A stretch of 37,628 bases of DNA from contig JAKOZZ010000183.1 in the NCBI GenBank assembly GCA_029779755.1, positions 1 to 37,628 on the forward strand, in the 5' to 3' direction. Source of the stretch: Pseudomonadota bacterium (lineage in GTDB: Bacteria; Pseudomonadota; Gammaproteobacteria; Burkholderiales; Burkholderiaceae_E). Numbering within the stretch: position 1 is the first letter of the stretch; each line of letters opens with the position of its first letter. Made by a program: the position numbers and the translations under genes. This document shows positions 18,749 to 28,090 of the stretch, piece after piece. The notes below the pieces were generated by a model. It was not told the DNA's origin. It worked only from the letters and a program-made list of their open reading frames with translations, and searched no databases.

Positions 18749-19024
18749 CTCGTCGTCTACAATGCTTTTGTGATGTTTTCGTGAGGCTGTCGCGGCGGAG
18801 GATGACAGTCGCGTCCGGGAGCGTCCATCGTCGGAAACGCTGATCCCGGGCGACTAGGTGTTTGTCCTGATTCGGCCCGCGCGGAGGGTTTCGCGGTTCG
18901 AATCCCGGGGCCGGCGGGCTGCCGTGACGTACGCCGTAGGGGTACGATTGGGCACGAACGAACGGGACGAAGCGCGCGAACGACACGGCGCACGGACGAC
19001 ACGGCGCACAGACAGGACGACGGC
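18749..19024. other. Divergent control region between the ABC importer and the CYP153 operon
   Basis: 276 bases without a gene. It holds an AT-rich pocket at 18758-18782, the only low-GC spot nearby and a likely promoter area. A 16-bp direct repeat lies just upstream of the ferredoxin reductase start. No complete -35/-10 pair could be assigned on either strand. Confidence 0.5.
18981..19012 (+). repeat. 16-bp direct repeat upstream of the CYP153 operon
   Basis: Two adjacent copies, CGACACGGCGCACGGA (18981-18996) and the same with one change (18997-19012), end 12 bases before the ATG of the ferredoxin reductase gene. The position fits a regulator binding site or an untranslated-leader element. 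No regulator gene is adjacent. Confidence 0.6.
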
Positions 19025-20639
<1,615 letters not shown>

Positions 20640-20704
20640 GCCGGGCACGGCCCGTCGCGCGCCGCCGGGCGTCATCGGATCCGGCGACCCTTCCACCCCC
20701 CGGC

Positions 20705-20722
20705 GGGCGGCATGCGCCGCCC
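20705..20722 (+). other. GC-rich hairpin between ferredoxin and CYP153 genes
   Basis: A 7-bp perfect stem (GGGCGGC / GCCGCCC) closes a 4-base loop, 27 bases before the P450 start. It has no T tract, so it is not a classical terminator. It could stabilise or segment the operon mRNA. Confidence 0.4.
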
Positions 20723-20748
20723 CGCGCAGGACTGCACGAGGAGACATC

Positions 20749-21999
20749 ATGAGCACAGCCACCCTGGACGACGTGAGCAGCGCGGTGAACGACATCCCGC
20801 TCGACCAGATCGACGTCAGCAACCCCAAGCTGTTCCAGGACGACACGATCCACCCGTACTTCGCACGCCTGCGTCGCGAGGATCCGGTGCACTACTGCAA
20901 GGACAGCCGCTTCGGTCCGTACTGGTCGGTGACGAAGTACAAGGACATCATGCAGGTGGAGGTCAACCACCAGACGTACTCGTCGGACATCTTCCTGGGC
21001 GGCATCAACATCCGCGACGTGCCGATGGAGCACCGCCGTCCGATGTTCATCGCGATGGATCCGCCCAAGCACGACGACCAGCGCAAGACGGTCAGCCCGA
21101 TCGTCGCGCCGGCCAACCTGGCCGCGATGGAGGCGACGATCCGCGAGCGCACGCAGCAGGTGCTCGACAGCCTGCCGCGCAACGAGACCTTCAACTGGGT
21201 GGAGCTGGTGTCGATCGAGCTCACCACCCGCATGCTGGCCACGCTGTTCGACTTCCCGTTCGAGGACCGCCGTCTGCTCACCTACTGGTCCGACGTCGCG
21301 ACGGCCGACCTCACCGCGGGCGGTCCGATCGACACCGACGAGAAGCGCACGGCCGAGCTGCTCAAGTGCCTTCAGTACTTCAAGCGTCTGTTCGACGAGC
21401 GTGCCGCGCAGCCGCCGCGCACCGACCTGATCTCGATGCTGGCGCACGGCGAGGCGACGAAGAACATGCCTCCGATGGAGTTCCTGGGCAACCTGGTGCT
21501 GCTGATCGTCGGGGGCAACGACACGACGCGCAACTCGATGTCCGGCGGCCTGCACGCGATGATGACGAACCCGCGCGAGTGGCAGAAGCTGCGCGACAAC
21601 CCGGCGCTGATCGCCAGCCTCGTGCCCGAGATCATCCGCTGGCAGACGCCGCTGTCGCACATGCGGCGCACCGCCACCTGCGACACCGTGCTCGCGGGCA
21701 AGCAGATCCGGAAGGGCGACAAGGTCGTGATGTGGTACCTGTCGGGCAACCGCGACGAGGAGGCGATCGAGCGCCCCGACGAGTTCATCATCGACCGCGC
21801 GCGTCCGCGCCAGCACATCTCGTTCGGCTTCGGCATCCACCGCTGCGTGGGCAACCGACTGGCCGAGCTGCAGCTGAAGATCCTGTGGGAGGAGATCCTC
21901 AAGCGCTTCCCGGTGATCGAGCTGGTCGGCAAGCCCGAGCGCGCGTTCTCCAACTTCGTGCACGGCTGGACCTCGCTGCCGGTGCGCATCCCCGGCTGA
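20749..21999 (+). CDS. Cytochrome P450, CYP153 family (alkane/fatty acid terminal hydroxylase), copy 1
   Basis: 416 aa from ATG 20749 (GAGGAG just upstream). P450 hallmarks are present: the I-helix oxygen-activation segment [13 protein letters not shown], typical of CYP153; the K-helix ExxR (EIIR); and the heme loop [15 protein letters not shown] with the thiolate ligand Cys366. The N-terminus lacks a membrane anchor, so the enzyme is soluble. CYP153 enzymes hydroxylate the terminal carbon of medium-chain alkanes, alcohols or fatty acids, driven by a ferredoxin and FAD reductase. Both partners are encoded directly upstream. Family membership is confident; the exact substrate is not known. A close paralogue lies two genes downstream. 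Confidence 0.93.
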   Translation: MSTATLDDVSSAVNDIPLDQIDVSNPKLFQDDTIHPYFARLRREDPVHYCKDSRFGPYWSVTKYKDIMQVEVNHQTYSSDIFLGGINIRDVPMEHRRPMFIAMDPPKHDDQRKTVSPIVAPANLAAMEATIRERTQQVLDSLPRNETFNWVELVSIELTTRMLATLFDFPFEDRRLLTYWSDVATADLTAGGPIDTDEKRTAELLKCLQYFKRLFDERAAQPPRTDLISMLAHGEATKNMPPMEFLGNLVLLIVGGNDTTRNSMSGGLHAMMTNPREWQKLRDNPALIASLVPEIIRWQTPLSHMRRTATCDTVLAGKQIRKGDKVVMWYLSGNRDEEAIERPDEFIIDRARPRQHISFGFGIHRCVGNRLAELQLKILWEEILKRFPVIELVGKPERAFSNFVHGWTSLPVRIPG

Positions 22000-22042
22000 C
22001 CCCCCCACGACCGCCCATCCGCGAACGCATCCTGGAGATTCC

Positions 22043-23125
22043 ATGAAGGCCGCCGTATTCCACGCACCCAACCAGCCGCAGACGATCGAGGACGTCGAGA
22101 TCGACAACCCCGGCCCGCGCGAGGTCCTGATCCGCACCGCCGCCGCCGGTCTGTGCCACAGCGACCTGCACTTCATCGAAGGCAAGTACCCCACGCCGGT
22201 GCCGACCGTGCTGGGGCACGAGTCGGCCGGCATCGTCGAGGCGGTCGGCCGAGACGTCACGTACGTGAAGCCCGGCGATCACGTGATCACGTGCCTGTCG
22301 GTGTTCTGCGGGCACTGCGAGTTCTGCCTCACCGGTCACATGTCGATCTGCCAGACCCCGGAAGTGAAGATGCTGCCGGGCAAGGCCAGGCGCATGCGCT
22401 GGAAGGGCGCGCACCTGAACCAGTACCTGAACCTGTCGTCGTTCGCCGAGCAGATGCTGGTGCACGAGCATGCACTGGTGAAGGTGACGCCCGACATGCC
22501 GCTCGACCTGGCGTCGCTGATCGGCTGCGGCGTGATGACCGGCTACGGCGCCATCGTGCACACCGCCAAGGTCGAGCCCGGGTCGACCGTGGCGGTGGTC
22601 GGCTGCGGCGGCATCGGGCTGGCGGCGGTGAACGGCGCCGAGATCGCGGGCGCGGGGCGCATCATCGCGATCGACAAGGACCCGGGCAAGCTCGAGCTGG
22701 CGAAGAAGTTCGGCGCCACCGACGGCATCGTCGCCGACGAGGACACCGCCAAGCGCGTGCTCGAGATGACCGGCGGCGGCGTGCACTACTCGTTCGAATG
22801 CATCGGCCTGAAGCAGACGACCGAGCTGTGCTTCGCGATGCTGCGCCCGGGCGGCACCGCCACCGTGATCGGGATGATCCCGGTCGGCACGAAGATCGAG
22901 TTGCACGGCCCCGACTTCCTGCGTGAACGGCGCATCCAGGGGTCGATGATGGGGTCGAACCGGTTCCGCGTCGACATGCCGCGGCTGATCGACTTCTACC
23001 AGAAGGGACGGCTGCACCTCGACGACCTGGTCTCGGGGCGCCTGAAGCTCGAGCAGATCAACGAGGGCTTCGACGCGCTGAAGAAGGGCGGCGTCGCGCG
23101 TAACGTGATCGTGTTCGACCAGTAA
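22043..23125 (+). CDS. Zinc-dependent alcohol dehydrogenase (MDR superfamily)
   Basis: 360 aa. The catalytic zinc ligand is Cys37 in GLCHSDLH, with GHESAGIVEAVG following. The structural zinc lobe has four cysteines in CGHCEFCLTGHMSIC. The NAD-binding Rossmann motif is VVGCGGIGLAAV, with an acidic residue (IAIDKD) at the strand end that favours NAD over NADP. It has the class III-like length. Placed between two CYP153 genes, it most likely oxidises the primary alcohol made by the P450s to the aldehyde (inference). A GGAG motif precedes the ATG. It lies 43 bases after copy 1 and 13 bases before copy 2. Confidence 0.92.
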   Translation: MKAAVFHAPNQPQTIEDVEIDNPGPREVLIRTAAAGLCHSDLHFIEGKYPTPVPTVLGHESAGIVEAVGRDVTYVKPGDHVITCLSVFCGHCEFCLTGHMSICQTPEVKMLPGKARRMRWKGAHLNQYLNLSSFAEQMLVHEHALVKVTPDMPLDLASLIGCGVMTGYGAIVHTAKVEPGSTVAVVGCGGIGLAAVNGAEIAGAGRIIAIDKDPGKLELAKKFGATDGIVADEDTAKRVLEMTGGGVHYSFECIGLKQTTELCFAMLRPGGTATVIGMIPVGTKIELHGPDFLRERRIQGSMMGSNRFRVDMPRLIDFYQKGRLHLDDLVSGRLKLEQINEGFDALKKGGVARNVIVFDQ

Positions 23126-23138
23126 CAGGGATCCCGAG

Positions 23139-24389
23139 ATGACGACGGCCGAAACGACCACCCCACGCATTCCGGCCGACGTCATCGCGCTGGACCGTAT
23201 CGACGTCAGCGACCCGCGTCTGTACCGGGACCACGCGCACGGGCCGTACTTCGCACGGCTGCGCCGCGAGGACCCGGTGCACTACTGTGCCGACAGCCGC
23301 TTCGGCCCGTACTGGTCGGTCACGCGGTACAAGGACATCATGCAGGTCGACGTCGACTGGCAGACGTTCTCGTCCGACTACACGATGGGCGGCATCCAGA
23401 TCCGCGATGCGCCCAAAGAGAACGTCACGGTCAACTTCATCCGCATGGATCCGCCGCGGCACGATGCGCAGCGCAAGATCGTCAGCCCGATCGTCGCGCC
23501 GGCCAATCTGGTCGAGATGGAGACGCTGATCCGGTCGCGCACGCGCGAGGTGCTCGACGGCCTGCCCCGGGGCGAGGTGTTCGACTGGGTGCCGCGGGTG
23601 TCCGTCGAACTGACGACGCGCATGCTCGCCACGCTGTTCGACTTCCCGTTCGAGGACCGGCACCTGCTGCCGTACTGGTCGGATGCGGCCACCGCCGACC
23701 TCGAGTCGGGCGGTCCCATCGACACCGAGGAGAAGCGCTACGCGATCCTGCTGCAGGGTGGGGCGTACTTCAAGCGGCTGTTCGACGAGCGCGCCGCACT
23801 GCCGCCGCGCAACGACCTGGTGTCGATGCTCGCGCACGGCGAGGCCACGCGCAACATGTCGCCGCAGGAGTTCCTGGGCAACGTGTTCCTGCTGATCGTC
23901 GGCGGCAACGACACGACGCGCAATTCGATGTCGGGCGGGCTGCACGCGATGATCACGCATCCCGGCGAGTGGCAGAAGCTGCGCGACGACCCGTCGCTGA
24001 TCTCCAGCCTGGTGCCCGAGATCATCCGCTGGCAGACGCCGGTGCTGCACATGCGGCGCACCGCCACGCGCGACACCGAGCTGGGCGGCAAGACGATCCG
24101 CAAGGGCGAGAAGGTGGTGATGTGGTACGTGTCGGGCAACCGAGACGAGGAGGCGATCGAACGGCCGGACACGTTCATCATCGACCGCGCGCGTCCGCGT
24201 CAGCACCTGTCGTTCGGATTCGGCGTGCACCGGTGCGTGGGCAACCGGCTGGCCGAACTGCAGCTGAAGATCCTGTGGGAGGAGATCCTGCAGCGCTTCC
24301 CGGCGATCGAGCTCGCGGGCACGCCGCAGCGCACGTTCTCCAACTTCATCCACGGCTACACGTCGCTGCCGGTGCGCATCCCCGCGTGA
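23139..24389 (+). CDS. Cytochrome P450, CYP153 family, copy 2
   Basis: 416 aa, the same length as copy 1 and collinear with it without gaps. It has the same I-helix [17 protein letters not shown] and heme loop [15 protein letters not shown] (Cys366). Identity to copy 1 is high over the core. Differences gather in the segment after the B helix (residues about 78-105, where copy 1 has [10 protein letters not shown] and this copy NFIRMDPPRH) and in the stretch before AYFKRL. These are regions that shape the substrate pocket in P450s. A tandem duplication with specificity drift is the likely history. It uses the same upstream reductase and ferredoxin. It is the last gene of the operon. Confidence 0.92.
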   Translation: MTTAETTTPRIPADVIALDRIDVSDPRLYRDHAHGPYFARLRREDPVHYCADSRFGPYWSVTRYKDIMQVDVDWQTFSSDYTMGGIQIRDAPKENVTVNFIRMDPPRHDAQRKIVSPIVAPANLVEMETLIRSRTREVLDGLPRGEVFDWVPRVSVELTTRMLATLFDFPFEDRHLLPYWSDAATADLESGGPIDTEEKRYAILLQGGAYFKRLFDERAALPPRNDLVSMLAHGEATRNMSPQEFLGNVFLLIVGGNDTTRNSMSGGLHAMITHPGEWQKLRDDPSLISSLVPEIIRWQTPVLHMRRTATRDTELGGKTIRKGEKVVMWYVSGNRDEEAIERPDTFIIDRARPRQHLSFGFGVHRCVGNRLAELQLKILWEEILQRFPAIELAGTPQRTFSNFIHGYTSLPVRIPA

Positions 24390-24437
24390 CCGGGGGCAGG
24401 CGTGCCGGGCCGGCCGGTACGCCGTGCGGCGCCATTC

Positions 24438-24458
24438 CGGACCGTCCGGTGCGGTCCG
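24438..24458. terminator. Hairpin between convergent CYP153 and dioxygenase genes
   Basis: CGGACCG and CGGTCCG form a perfect 7-bp stem around a 7-base loop in the 90-base gap between two convergent genes. There is no T tract on either side, so it is only a possible bidirectional end signal. Confidence 0.35.
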
Positions 24459-24479
24459 ATCCCCTTCCTGGCCGTCCCG

Positions 24480-25577
24480 TTACTCCGGCACCAGCGTGAA
24501 CGTCAGCCGCGTCTCGCGCGTGATGATGCCGCCGCGCTGTCCGGGCGCCAGGTCGCCATAGCGGGCCGCAAACGCCTCGGGCAGCGGCCGGCCCGCGCGC
24601 GGGGCCAGCCACAGGCGCAGCAGGTGACGGCGGCGCTCCGGCTCCGGCCAGTCCTCGAAGTCGGTGCGCGCGTGCAGCACCTGGTGGTTGTGCAGGAACT
24701 GCATGTCGCCCGGGCGGAACTCCATCTGCAGGTTCAGTGACGGATCGTTGGTCAGGGCGTCGAAGGTGTCGAGCGCCTCGATCTCCAGCGGCGTCAGGCG
24801 CCGCGCCTGCGGAAAGTTCTGCTGCGCCGACCGGATGTACTGGCCGACGTAGATCGTCGTCAGGCGCTGCGCGTGCCAGTTGAACACCGGCACGTCGAAC
24901 CACGGCAGCTGGCCTTCGGGAATCTCGCCCCGCCGGTCGGTGGGGAACGCGTGGAACAGCTGTTCGCACAGCTGCGGGTGGCGTGCGCGCATCGTGTTGT
25001 ACAGGGTGACCGAGCTGACGATTCGGCTCTCGCCGCCGGACTTCGACGTGCGCAGGCAGATCAGGCCGACGATGTCGCAGGAGTCGGTGTGGAACTCCAG
25101 GCCGCGGTTGGTCTGGTAGTAGCGCGTCGTCGGCCGGGTGATGTCGGCGCCGAGGTCGGTCACGTGTCCGAGCAGGTGGCCTTTGGCGTTCTGCGAGCGG
25201 AAGCTGCCGAGATGCGCACCGATGCCGAGGTAGGCGATCGCGGTCTGCTCCAGTGTGTAGTGCTCGACCGGGAAGCCACGCACCAGCGCGAACCCGCAGC
25301 CCTCGAGCAGCTGATCGAGCAGGCGCGACAGCGTGCCCGACAGACGCGGCAGCGCGAACGTCGCGGGCGTGATGTCGGCCAGCGCGAGGCCGCTGGCCTG
25401 CACGGTGCGGATCGCGGCGTCGAGCTCGTGCAGGTCGTCGGCCTGCAGCTGCAGGCACCAGCGCTCGGGGTGCGCGCCGATGTCCGGGCCCGTCCAGGCC
25501 GACGGGCCCTCGATGCGCGCGGGCGGGCGTTGAGCGGTGGCGGTGGCGGTAGAGGTGTCGTCGGCGGGCAGGGTCAT
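24480..25577 (-). CDS. TauD/TfdA-family Fe(II)/2-oxoglutarate-dependent dioxygenase
   Basis: 365 aa from ATG 25577 (MTLPADDTSTATATAQ...). Upstream in-frame sequence is antisense to the flavoprotein gene and was excluded. The iron site is visible: His163-x-Asp165 (EFHTDSCD) and the distal His302 (VLHARTDF). RHLLRLWLAP provides the Arg for 2-oxoglutarate. The family couples oxidative decarboxylation of 2-oxoglutarate to hydroxylation of a small substrate such as taurine, phenoxyacetates or gamma-butyrobetaine. The spacing between HxD and the distal His is normal. The protein is longer at the N-terminus than TauD (about 280 aa), with a region around residues 30-100 of unknown role. The substrate is unknown. 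It lies 83 bases downstream of the PPOX-fold gene on the same strand, possibly one transcript. Confidence 0.88.
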   Translation of the reverse strand: MTLPADDTSTATATAQRPPARIEGPSAWTGPDIGAHPERWCLQLQADDLHELDAAIRTVQASGLALADITPATFALPRLSGTLSRLLDQLLEGCGFALVRGFPVEHYTLEQTAIAYLGIGAHLGSFRSQNAKGHLLGHVTDLGADITRPTTRYYQTNRGLEFHTDSCDIVGLICLRTSKSGGESRIVSSVTLYNTMRARHPQLCEQLFHAFPTDRRGEIPEGQLPWFDVPVFNWHAQRLTTIYVGQYIRSAQQNFPQARRLTPLEIEALDTFDALTNDPSLNLQMEFRPGDMQFLHNHQVLHARTDFEDWPEPERRRHLLRLWLAPRAGRPLPEAFAARYGDLAPGQRGGIITRETRLTFTLVPE

Positions 25578-25660
25578 GGCGGTGGTCGGTGTCGGTCGGT
25601 CGTTCGGTGGGTCGGTCCTTCGGTCAGGGACGGAGTGCCGCTTCGGGTCGACGGCGGGCG

Positions 25661-26260
25661 TCAGAGCGGCTCGTGCCACTTCTTCCAGTCGGCCGGCAGG
25701 GCGGGCTGGATGTAGTCGCGGCTCTTCCACTCGGGGGGCGGCGCGGCGCGGCCCGGTGCCGGCGCGTACTTCGACGGTGCGACGGTCTGCATGTCGGGCA
25801 CGTAGCGCGGACAGTTCGGGTAGATGTGCTGCGCGGTCACCCGCACCACCATCTTCGCCCCAGGATGCGCGGCGACCACGGCAGGGTCGTCGACGATCTC
25901 GGCGCGTCCGTTGATACGCAGCTTGGTGGAGCTGCCGTCGAAGCGCACGAACAGCAGGCCGACGGCCGGGCTGCGCAGGATGTTGCCGAGGCTGCGGAAC
26001 ATCGAGTTGCCGTCGTAGTCGGGGAACTCGAGGGTGCCGGGGCCGGTGATGCGCACGAACCCGGGGTTGCCGCCCTTGATCGAGCAGTCGACCGAATCGC
26101 CGTGCGCGGTGGCCAGGAAGAAGAACGGCGCCGAACGGATCATCTCCGCATCGGCGTCGGTGAAGGTGTCGTGACGCCGGTGCGCCTCGAGCACGTCCGA
26201 CAGGCGGCGGCCGTCGAAGCGGTCCTGCAGCACGCGCTGGCCTTCGTGGTACATCGACAT
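25661..26260 (-). CDS. Pyridoxamine 5'-phosphate oxidase (PPOX)-fold flavoprotein
   Basis: 199 aa from ATG 26260, supported by GAGGAGA 8 bases upstream. A split-barrel flavin-binding fold is indicated by SAPFFFLATAHGDSVDCSIKG, GFVRITGPGTLEFPDYDGN, GLLFVRFD and LRINGRAEI. The C-terminal part has INPNCPRY-like IYPNCPRYVPD, seen in the PPOX-class subfamily that is not true PdxH. These proteins bind FMN or related flavins and reduce varied substrates, or lack known activity. A proline-rich tail (about 170-185) follows. It diverges from the first glutathione S-transferase gene, with a 179-base gap. Confidence 0.85.
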   Translation of the reverse strand: MSMYHEGQRVLQDRFDGRRLSDVLEAHRRHDTFTDADAEMIRSAPFFFLATAHGDSVDCSIKGGNPGFVRITGPGTLEFPDYDGNSMFRSLGNILRSPAVGLLFVRFDGSSTKLRINGRAEIVDDPAVVAAHPGAKMVVRVTAQHIYPNCPRYVPDMQTVAPSKYAPAPGRAAPPPEWKSRDYIQPALPADWKKWHEPL

Positions 26261-26439
26261 GGAGGTCTCCTCTGTTCGTGGGGGCGGGCCGCGTGGGCTT
26301 CTTTGCATCGGGATGCGTCCGGTGGCAGGCTGTTGCCCTCTGCGCACGTGCGCCGGCTGCGTCACGTTCGTCGCGTGCGTCGTGGTCGTCGCGTCCGACG
26401 CCTTCGTCGCCGTTCGTGCCTGCCGCCAAGGAGCTGCCG

Positions 26440-27087
26440 ATGATCACCCTGCACCATCTTAACGATTCGCGCTCGCAGCGCGTGCTCTGGCTGCTCGAAG
26501 AGCTGGGCGTGCCGTACGAGATCGCGGCGTACCGTCGCGACGCCGTCACGAACCTGGCGCCGCCTGCGCTGAAGGCGGTGCATCCGCTGGGCAAGTCGCC
26601 GGTGATCACCGACCGCGGGCACACGATCGCGGAGTCCGGCGCCATCGTCGAGTACCTGGTGCGTGTGTACGGCAACGGGCGCTTCGCGCCGGCCCCCGAT
26701 GTCGACGGCGACGACTACCTGCAGTACCTGCACTGGATGCACTTCGCCGAAGGCTCGGCGATGCTGCCGCTGATGCTCAAGCTCTACGTGGGCCGGCTGG
26801 GCGAGGGGGGTGCACCGCTCGCGCCGCGCATCGACAGCGAGCTGCACAACCACTTCGCGTACATGAACGCCGCCCTGGAAGGGCGGTCGTTCTTCGTCGG
26901 CAACGACCTGACCGGCGCCGACATCCAGATGTCGTTCGTGGTCGAAGCCGGCGCGACCCGCGGACCGGTCGCGCAGTATCCGAACCTGGTCTCGTACATG
27001 GACCGCATCCAGGCCCGCCCGGCCTATCGGCGCGCCATCGAGCGCGGCGGACCGTACCGGTTCGACCAGGCACGTCGACCCGGATGA
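26440..27087 (+). CDS. Glutathione S-transferase family protein 1
   Basis: 215 aa from ATG 26440, with AAGGAG upstream. An N-terminal thioredoxin-like domain (1 to about 80) carries the GSH-site pattern SRSQRVLWLLEELGVPYE and GKSPVITDRGHTIAESGAIVEYL, where the Glu-Ser of ESGAI binds the gamma-glutamyl part. An alpha-helical C-terminal domain follows (EGRSFFVGNDLTGADIQMSF). The active residue is probably Ser in NDSRSQR. It is a typical bacterial cytosolic GST; the electrophile is unknown. It is convergent with the second GST gene. Confidence 0.9.
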   Translation: MITLHHLNDSRSQRVLWLLEELGVPYEIAAYRRDAVTNLAPPALKAVHPLGKSPVITDRGHTIAESGAIVEYLVRVYGNGRFAPAPDVDGDDYLQYLHWMHFAEGSAMLPLMLKLYVGRLGEGGAPLAPRIDSELHNHFAYMNAALEGRSFFVGNDLTGADIQMSFVVEAGATRGPVAQYPNLVSYMDRIQARPAYRRAIERGGPYRFDQARRPG

Positions 27088-27094
27088 CGCAGTC

Positions 27095-27172
27095 CGGTCC
27101 GGCGGGGCAGCGAGACGGTTCGGTCCGGCGGGGCAGCGAGACGGTTCGGTCCGGCGGGGCAGCGAGGCGGGC
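27095..27172 (+). repeat. Three 26-bp tandem repeats between convergent GST genes
   Basis: Two identical 26-base copies (27095-27120 and 27121-27146, each starting CGGTCCGGCGGGGCAGCGAG) and a third diverging at its 3' end (27147-27172). The array begins 7 bases after the first GST stop. Exact copies point to recent slippage or a constrained element. Confidence 0.8.
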
Positions 27173-27218
27173 GGGGCGGGGCGGCAGACCGCCCGCCGAC
27201 GAGGGCCTTGCCGCTGTC

Positions 27219-27239
27219 GGGCGCTTCGGGTCAGCGCCC
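27219..27239. terminator. Hairpin at the 3' end of the second GST gene
   Basis: GGGCGCT and AGCGCCC form a 7-bp stem with a 7-base loop that overlaps the stop codon of the minus-strand GST gene. It lacks a T tract, so assignment as an end signal for the convergent pair is tentative. Confidence 0.3.
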
Positions 27240-27854
27240 TGATTTCGCGAGCTGACGCACCTTCTGCTGGGCCGGACGCTTCATGCACCGATCGAGCCAG
27301 TCTGCGACGCGCGGGAACCGCTCGGCCAGCAGACGGGAAGACTGCGCCCAGCCGAGCACCGATGCGACGTTCACGTCGACCACCGTGAAGCGGTCGCCCG
27401 CGATGTAGGGGCGCGTTGCCAGGTGCGCGTCGAGCACGGCGAACGGCACCGCCAGCCGCTTCTCGGCCTGGTCCGCCAGTGCCGCGTCGCGCTTGTCGGC
27501 CGGCATGCCGACGCGATGCATCAGCACGGTGAGCGCGTCTTTCTCGCACTCGGTCACCGCCCAGAACGTCCAACGCAGCACCTCGGCCTCTTCGGCCAGG
27601 TTCGCCGGCGCGAGCGGGCCGCCCACCTTGCGCGCCAGATACAGGTTGATGGCCATCGACTCCCAGACGACGACGCCGTCGTCCTCGAGCACCGGCACAT
27701 GGCCGTTCGGGTTCAGGGCGAGGAACTCCGGGGTGCGCGTGGCGCCGTCGCGGTAGCTCTGCGACACGTGTTCGTAGGGCACGCCGAGTTCTTCGAGCAG
27801 CCAGAGGGGGCGTGCGGCGCGCGACGCGCCGATGCCGTGGATCTTCAGGGCCAT
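27231..27854 (-). CDS. Glutathione S-transferase family protein 2
   Basis: 207 aa from ATG 27854, preceded by GGAGA. The thioredoxin-like domain shows SRAARPLWLLEELGVPYEHV, NPNGHVPVLEDDGVVVWESM (cis-Pro and the Glu-Ser of the GSH site). The helical domain has PYIAGDRFTVVDVNVASVL. It is distinct from GST 1 and not a recent duplicate. It is preceded on the same strand by the acyl-CoA dehydrogenase gene across a 236-base gap. That gap has no clear feature apart from an ATGTCCGG at 28053-28060. The substrate is unknown. Confidence 0.9.
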   Translation of the reverse strand: MALKIHGIGASRAARPLWLLEELGVPYEHVSQSYRDGATRTPEFLALNPNGHVPVLEDDGVVVWESMAINLYLARKVGGPLAPANLAEEAEVLRWTFWAVTECEKDALTVLMHRVGMPADKRDAALADQAEKRLAVPFAVLDAHLATRPYIAGDRFTVVDVNVASVLGWAQSSRLLAERFPRVADWLDRCMKRPAQQKVRQLAKSGR

Positions 27855-28090
27855 GAGGTCTCCGTTGCGAATGGGATCGGCCGCGCACGGGGCTGGTCGC
27901 CCTGGGGCGCCGGGTCGGAACGCGCCAACTGCCGCGCGTGTCGGCACGAAGATTCTGCCTCAACGCGCGGCGGCGGCCGCGAGCATGAGGACGACGTGCG
28001 GGCGGCCATCCGAGGCCCATGCCGCCGAGCGAGGGGCCGCGCGGCGTAGCGAATGTCCGGCGTGCCGCGCGTGCATGCCCCCCGGGCGGT

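Noticed and set aside
18892..18908. GGTTCGAATCCCGGG resembling a tRNA T-arm
   Set aside because: The stem does not pair fully, and no acceptor, D or anticodon arm lies upstream. It is probably chance, or at most a tiny tRNA fragment.
24480..26675. 731-codon reading covering the TauD-like gene and beyond
   Set aside because: Only the last 365 codons show the dioxygenase fold. The rest is antisense to GST 1 and an alternative frame of the flavoprotein gene.
28053..28060. CRISPR-like or phage attachment structure in the tandem-repeat gaps
   Set aside because: Repeat arrays here have no unique spacers, no cas or integrase genes, and no duplicated tRNA end beside tRNA-Thr.
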